Assembly: GCA_012512495.1 (NCBI GenBank)
Contig: JAAZEC010000055.1
Span: forward strand, 1-6,555
Origin: Erysipelothrix sp.
GTDB taxonomy: Bacteria > Bacillota_I > Bacilli_A > Erysipelotrichales > Erysipelotrichaceae
Direction of reading: 5' to 3'
DNA length: 6,555 bases
The notes beneath the pieces are model-generated. The model had not been told where the DNA came from, did no database searches, and was given only the letters and a program-made list of their open reading frames with translations. The translations under genes and the position numbers were made by a program. Positions 4,857-6,555 of this stretch are shown here, one piece after another. How positions within the stretch are numbered: the first letter of the stretch is position 1; each line of letters opens with the position of its first letter.

Positions 4857-6555
4857 AATAATTGCCCATTATCCTCGCGCCTATAAGGCAATAAAGATTG
4901 GCCTACTCGTGGTCATTCTGTTTTTGGCCCAAGTCTATGTCTCGCTTTTTCATAGCGAACTAATCCTTCAGGAACAACTGAAAGATGAAAGAGCACCCTT
5001 CACTCAAATCTATGCCTTCCGAAATGAAGAAATCAATTATCCAGGAGGCTTGACCTGGTATTTAATGTCTTATATTGATAAAGAAGCCTACGGTATCGAA
5101 GAAGTTGTCCGCTCACGCGCCATTATCATGAGTGACGACCTATTCCTAGAAAGTAACGAATACGCCCAAGTCAAGAGTATCGCGGGTAAGGAGGTCACGG
5201 AGGTCAAGGACCATGAAGTGGCCGTCTCCTCAGCCTATGCGATCTTGAACTTCGGATCCGTAAACGCTGCCCTTGGCAAAACGACTTCTGTTCCTGTTGA
5301 GAAACAGGCAGAGGGTGCCAAGAAGGTCACCATTGAGATGGAGATTGCTTCGGTCTACCAGCATTCCGGCGTGAACCGACGCTTCCTCAACGTCCTATCC
5401 GACTATGAATATGATCCCACGGGTGGTAACTCCGTCTACGCGGAGACGATCTATGTCGATGAGGACAAGTACCTCGATTACATGATCTTGGTCGGTGACC
5501 AATCGTATGTGACGGACACAATGAACAACTATAGTGCACCACGTACTCGTTTCGTTACTAAGTACATCGTTTATTATGATGACTATTCGCTAGCAAACGA
5601 ACAGAAGCTGGCCTCTGATCTACAGATCAGCTCCTCGCAATACGATTCCTTCTACGTCATCTTCCAATCACTTGGTAACATCATCAATGCTTCCGCATTA
5701 ATGAGTTCATCGATTGGTTTCATGTCCAGTTTCCAATTCGTATCACTATTCGTCCTGATGGTGTCCATTCTATTCTATCTCGTGTTCCTTCAGGAACTGG
5801 CGATCGAAAAGGACATCGACAGTATGACGAAAATTGGTATCAAGAGCTCACAGATTGAATCCATGAAATTACTCCACGAAGTGTATATCGTCGGGATTGG
5901 CTTTGTGGTCTGGTTAGGTATCAACTGGCTCTTACAGCTAGTCTTCCAGGAGAAGCTGTTGTACGTGTCGGAGATGTTTACCTATCATCGGATGATTGTG
6001 TTTGTTAATATCGTCGTGTCATTGATTGTATTTGGGATCTTTACCCTTGGCAATAAGCTGATTAATCTTAACCCATCGATCTCAAGAATCTTTGATCGTA
6101 AGAGAAACTATGATGGACTATTTACTAGAAAATTCTACATGAAACGCTTGTACTCCATTACGCCGCGTCGTTTCCTCATGATGGTGCTTGTGGGAATGCT
6201 GTGTACGAGTTCGTTCTATATCCTTAGTCGTTTCGAATCCGAGATTAACTCAATTTACGTCAATGAACAGCCGATTTCCTATGATTTCTATGTGCGAATG
6301 AACTATGATCAAATGGAATCTTATTCTAAGGATATTTATTTGCTCAATGAGTATGCCAGTAATATGATGTCGTATCAGGAAAACCATAACAATGTCGTTT
6401 TCACGCAAATCGTTCAACAAGGAAAGACGAACAGTATTAAAGCGACCCAAGCTAATATTACGACCGATGGTAATCTCTGGGAATTTCTGAAAGTTCCACG
6501 CTACCCAGAGAAGACAGACGAACAGCTTGCGGCGATTGAAGCCAACTCCAGCATC
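4840..6555 (+). CDS. FtsX-type ABC transporter permease, probably duplicated-domain, 3' end outside window
   Basis: An open frame of 572 codons runs from ATG at 4840 to the window end without a stop. Residues 1-17 are basic and cytoplasmic; segment 1 is about 18-36. A first extracellular region spans about 37-290, with no cysteine or signal cleavage. Segments 2 (about 296-318), 3 (about 347-370) and 4 (about 385-408) follow. The loop after segment 2 (IEKDIDSMTKIGIKSSQIE, 322-340) is a degenerate form of the FtsX coupling motif. Segment 5 (about 445-463) opens a second extracellular region that runs to the edge. This order (1 segment, big loop, 3 segments, then 1 segment, big loop) is that of a double-FtsX permease, so three more segments are expected. 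It overlaps the ATPase gene by 17 bases, with only GGGTGAAG as a weak ribosome site, which suggests coupling. The loop arrangement does not fit BceB. The substrate is unknown. Confidence 0.9.
   Translation, partial: MKLIYRIIAHYPRAYKAIKIGLLVVILFLAQVYVSLFHSELILQEQLKDERAPFTQIYAFRNEEINYPGGLTWYLMSYIDKEAYGIEEVVRSRAIIMSDDLFLESNEYAQVKSIAGKEVTEVKDHEVAVSSAYAILNFGSVNAALGKTTSVPVEKQAEGAKKVTIEMEIASVYQHSGVNRRFLNVLSDYEYDPTGGNSVYAETIYVDEDKYLDYMILVGDQSYVTDTMNNYSAPRTRFVTKYIVYYDDYSLANEQKLASDLQISSSQYDSFYVIFQSLGNIINASALMSSSIGFMSSFQFVSLFVLMVSILFYLVFLQELAIEKDIDSMTKIGIKSSQIESMKLLHEVYIVGIGFVVWLGINWLLQLVFQEKLLYVSEMFTYHRMIVFVNIVVSLIVFGIFTLGNKLINLNPSISRIFDRKRNYDGLFTRKFYMKRLYSITPRRFLMMVLVGMLCTSSFYILSRFESEINSIYVNEQPISYDFYVRMNYDQMESYSKDIYLLNEYASNMMSYQENHNNVVFTQIVQQGKTNSIKATQANITTDGNLWEFLKVPRYPEKTDEQLAAIEANSSI

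Noticed and set aside
4140..6555. BceAB-type bacitracin/peptide resistance transporter
   Set aside because: BceB-type permeases carry one large extracellular loop between segments 7 and 8. Here a large loop follows segment 1 and a second follows segment 5, and no BceRS two-component genes are visible.
1..6555. CRISPR array, tRNA/rRNA gene, insertion sequence or phage element
   Set aside because: No regularly spaced repeats, cloverleaf-like segment, transposase motif or terminal inverted repeat was seen on either strand.

Overview
The window looks like the chromosome of a low-to-moderate G+C Gram-positive bacterium (Bacillota). This rests on strong purine-rich ribosome binding sites, sigma-A-type promoters, a fused MacB-like ATPase/permease of a kind common in that phylum, a TTG start, and a peptidoglycan DD-carboxypeptidase with an ordinary Sec signal peptide. 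A bacilli or erysipelotrichia-type host is my best guess from the protein families, but the sequence does not fix it. I see no RNA genes, mobile elements, CRISPR arrays or phage genes.

Left part (1-1260, minus strand): a two-gene operon. A sigma-A-like promoter near 1230-1258 drives a TIM-barrel protein of unknown reaction (508-1203). Its stop codon overlaps the TTG start of a secreted serine D-Ala-D-Ala carboxypeptidase (1-511), which runs off the left edge of the window. Neither the carboxypeptidase nor the large permease at the right edge has its 3' end here.

Middle (1204-1419): a gap with two short inverted repeats upstream of the operon promoter. It is followed by the 853-residue fused ABC transporter (1420-3981, minus strand): an N-terminal MacB/LolD-type ATPase, then one FtsX-type permease domain with a roughly 425-residue extracellular region.

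Right part (3982-6555): a 158-base divergent promoter region, then a plus-strand operon of a stand-alone ATPase (4140-4856) overlapping a FtsX-type permease (4840 to beyond the window end). The permease already shows five membrane segments and two extracellular regions, so it looks like a duplicated-FtsX protein. The two ABC systems are thus transcribed away from each other.

The most interesting signal is in that divergent region. The heptamer TAGTACA occurs as a perfect tandem pair at the predicted start of the leftward transcript and once more over the -10 box of the rightward promoter. This is the layout expected if one regulator controls both transporters. Both transporters are of the mechanotransmission class (MacB/FtsX), whose members export, or respond to, envelope-active compounds or act on envelope processes. 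Their substrates cannot be read from this sequence.
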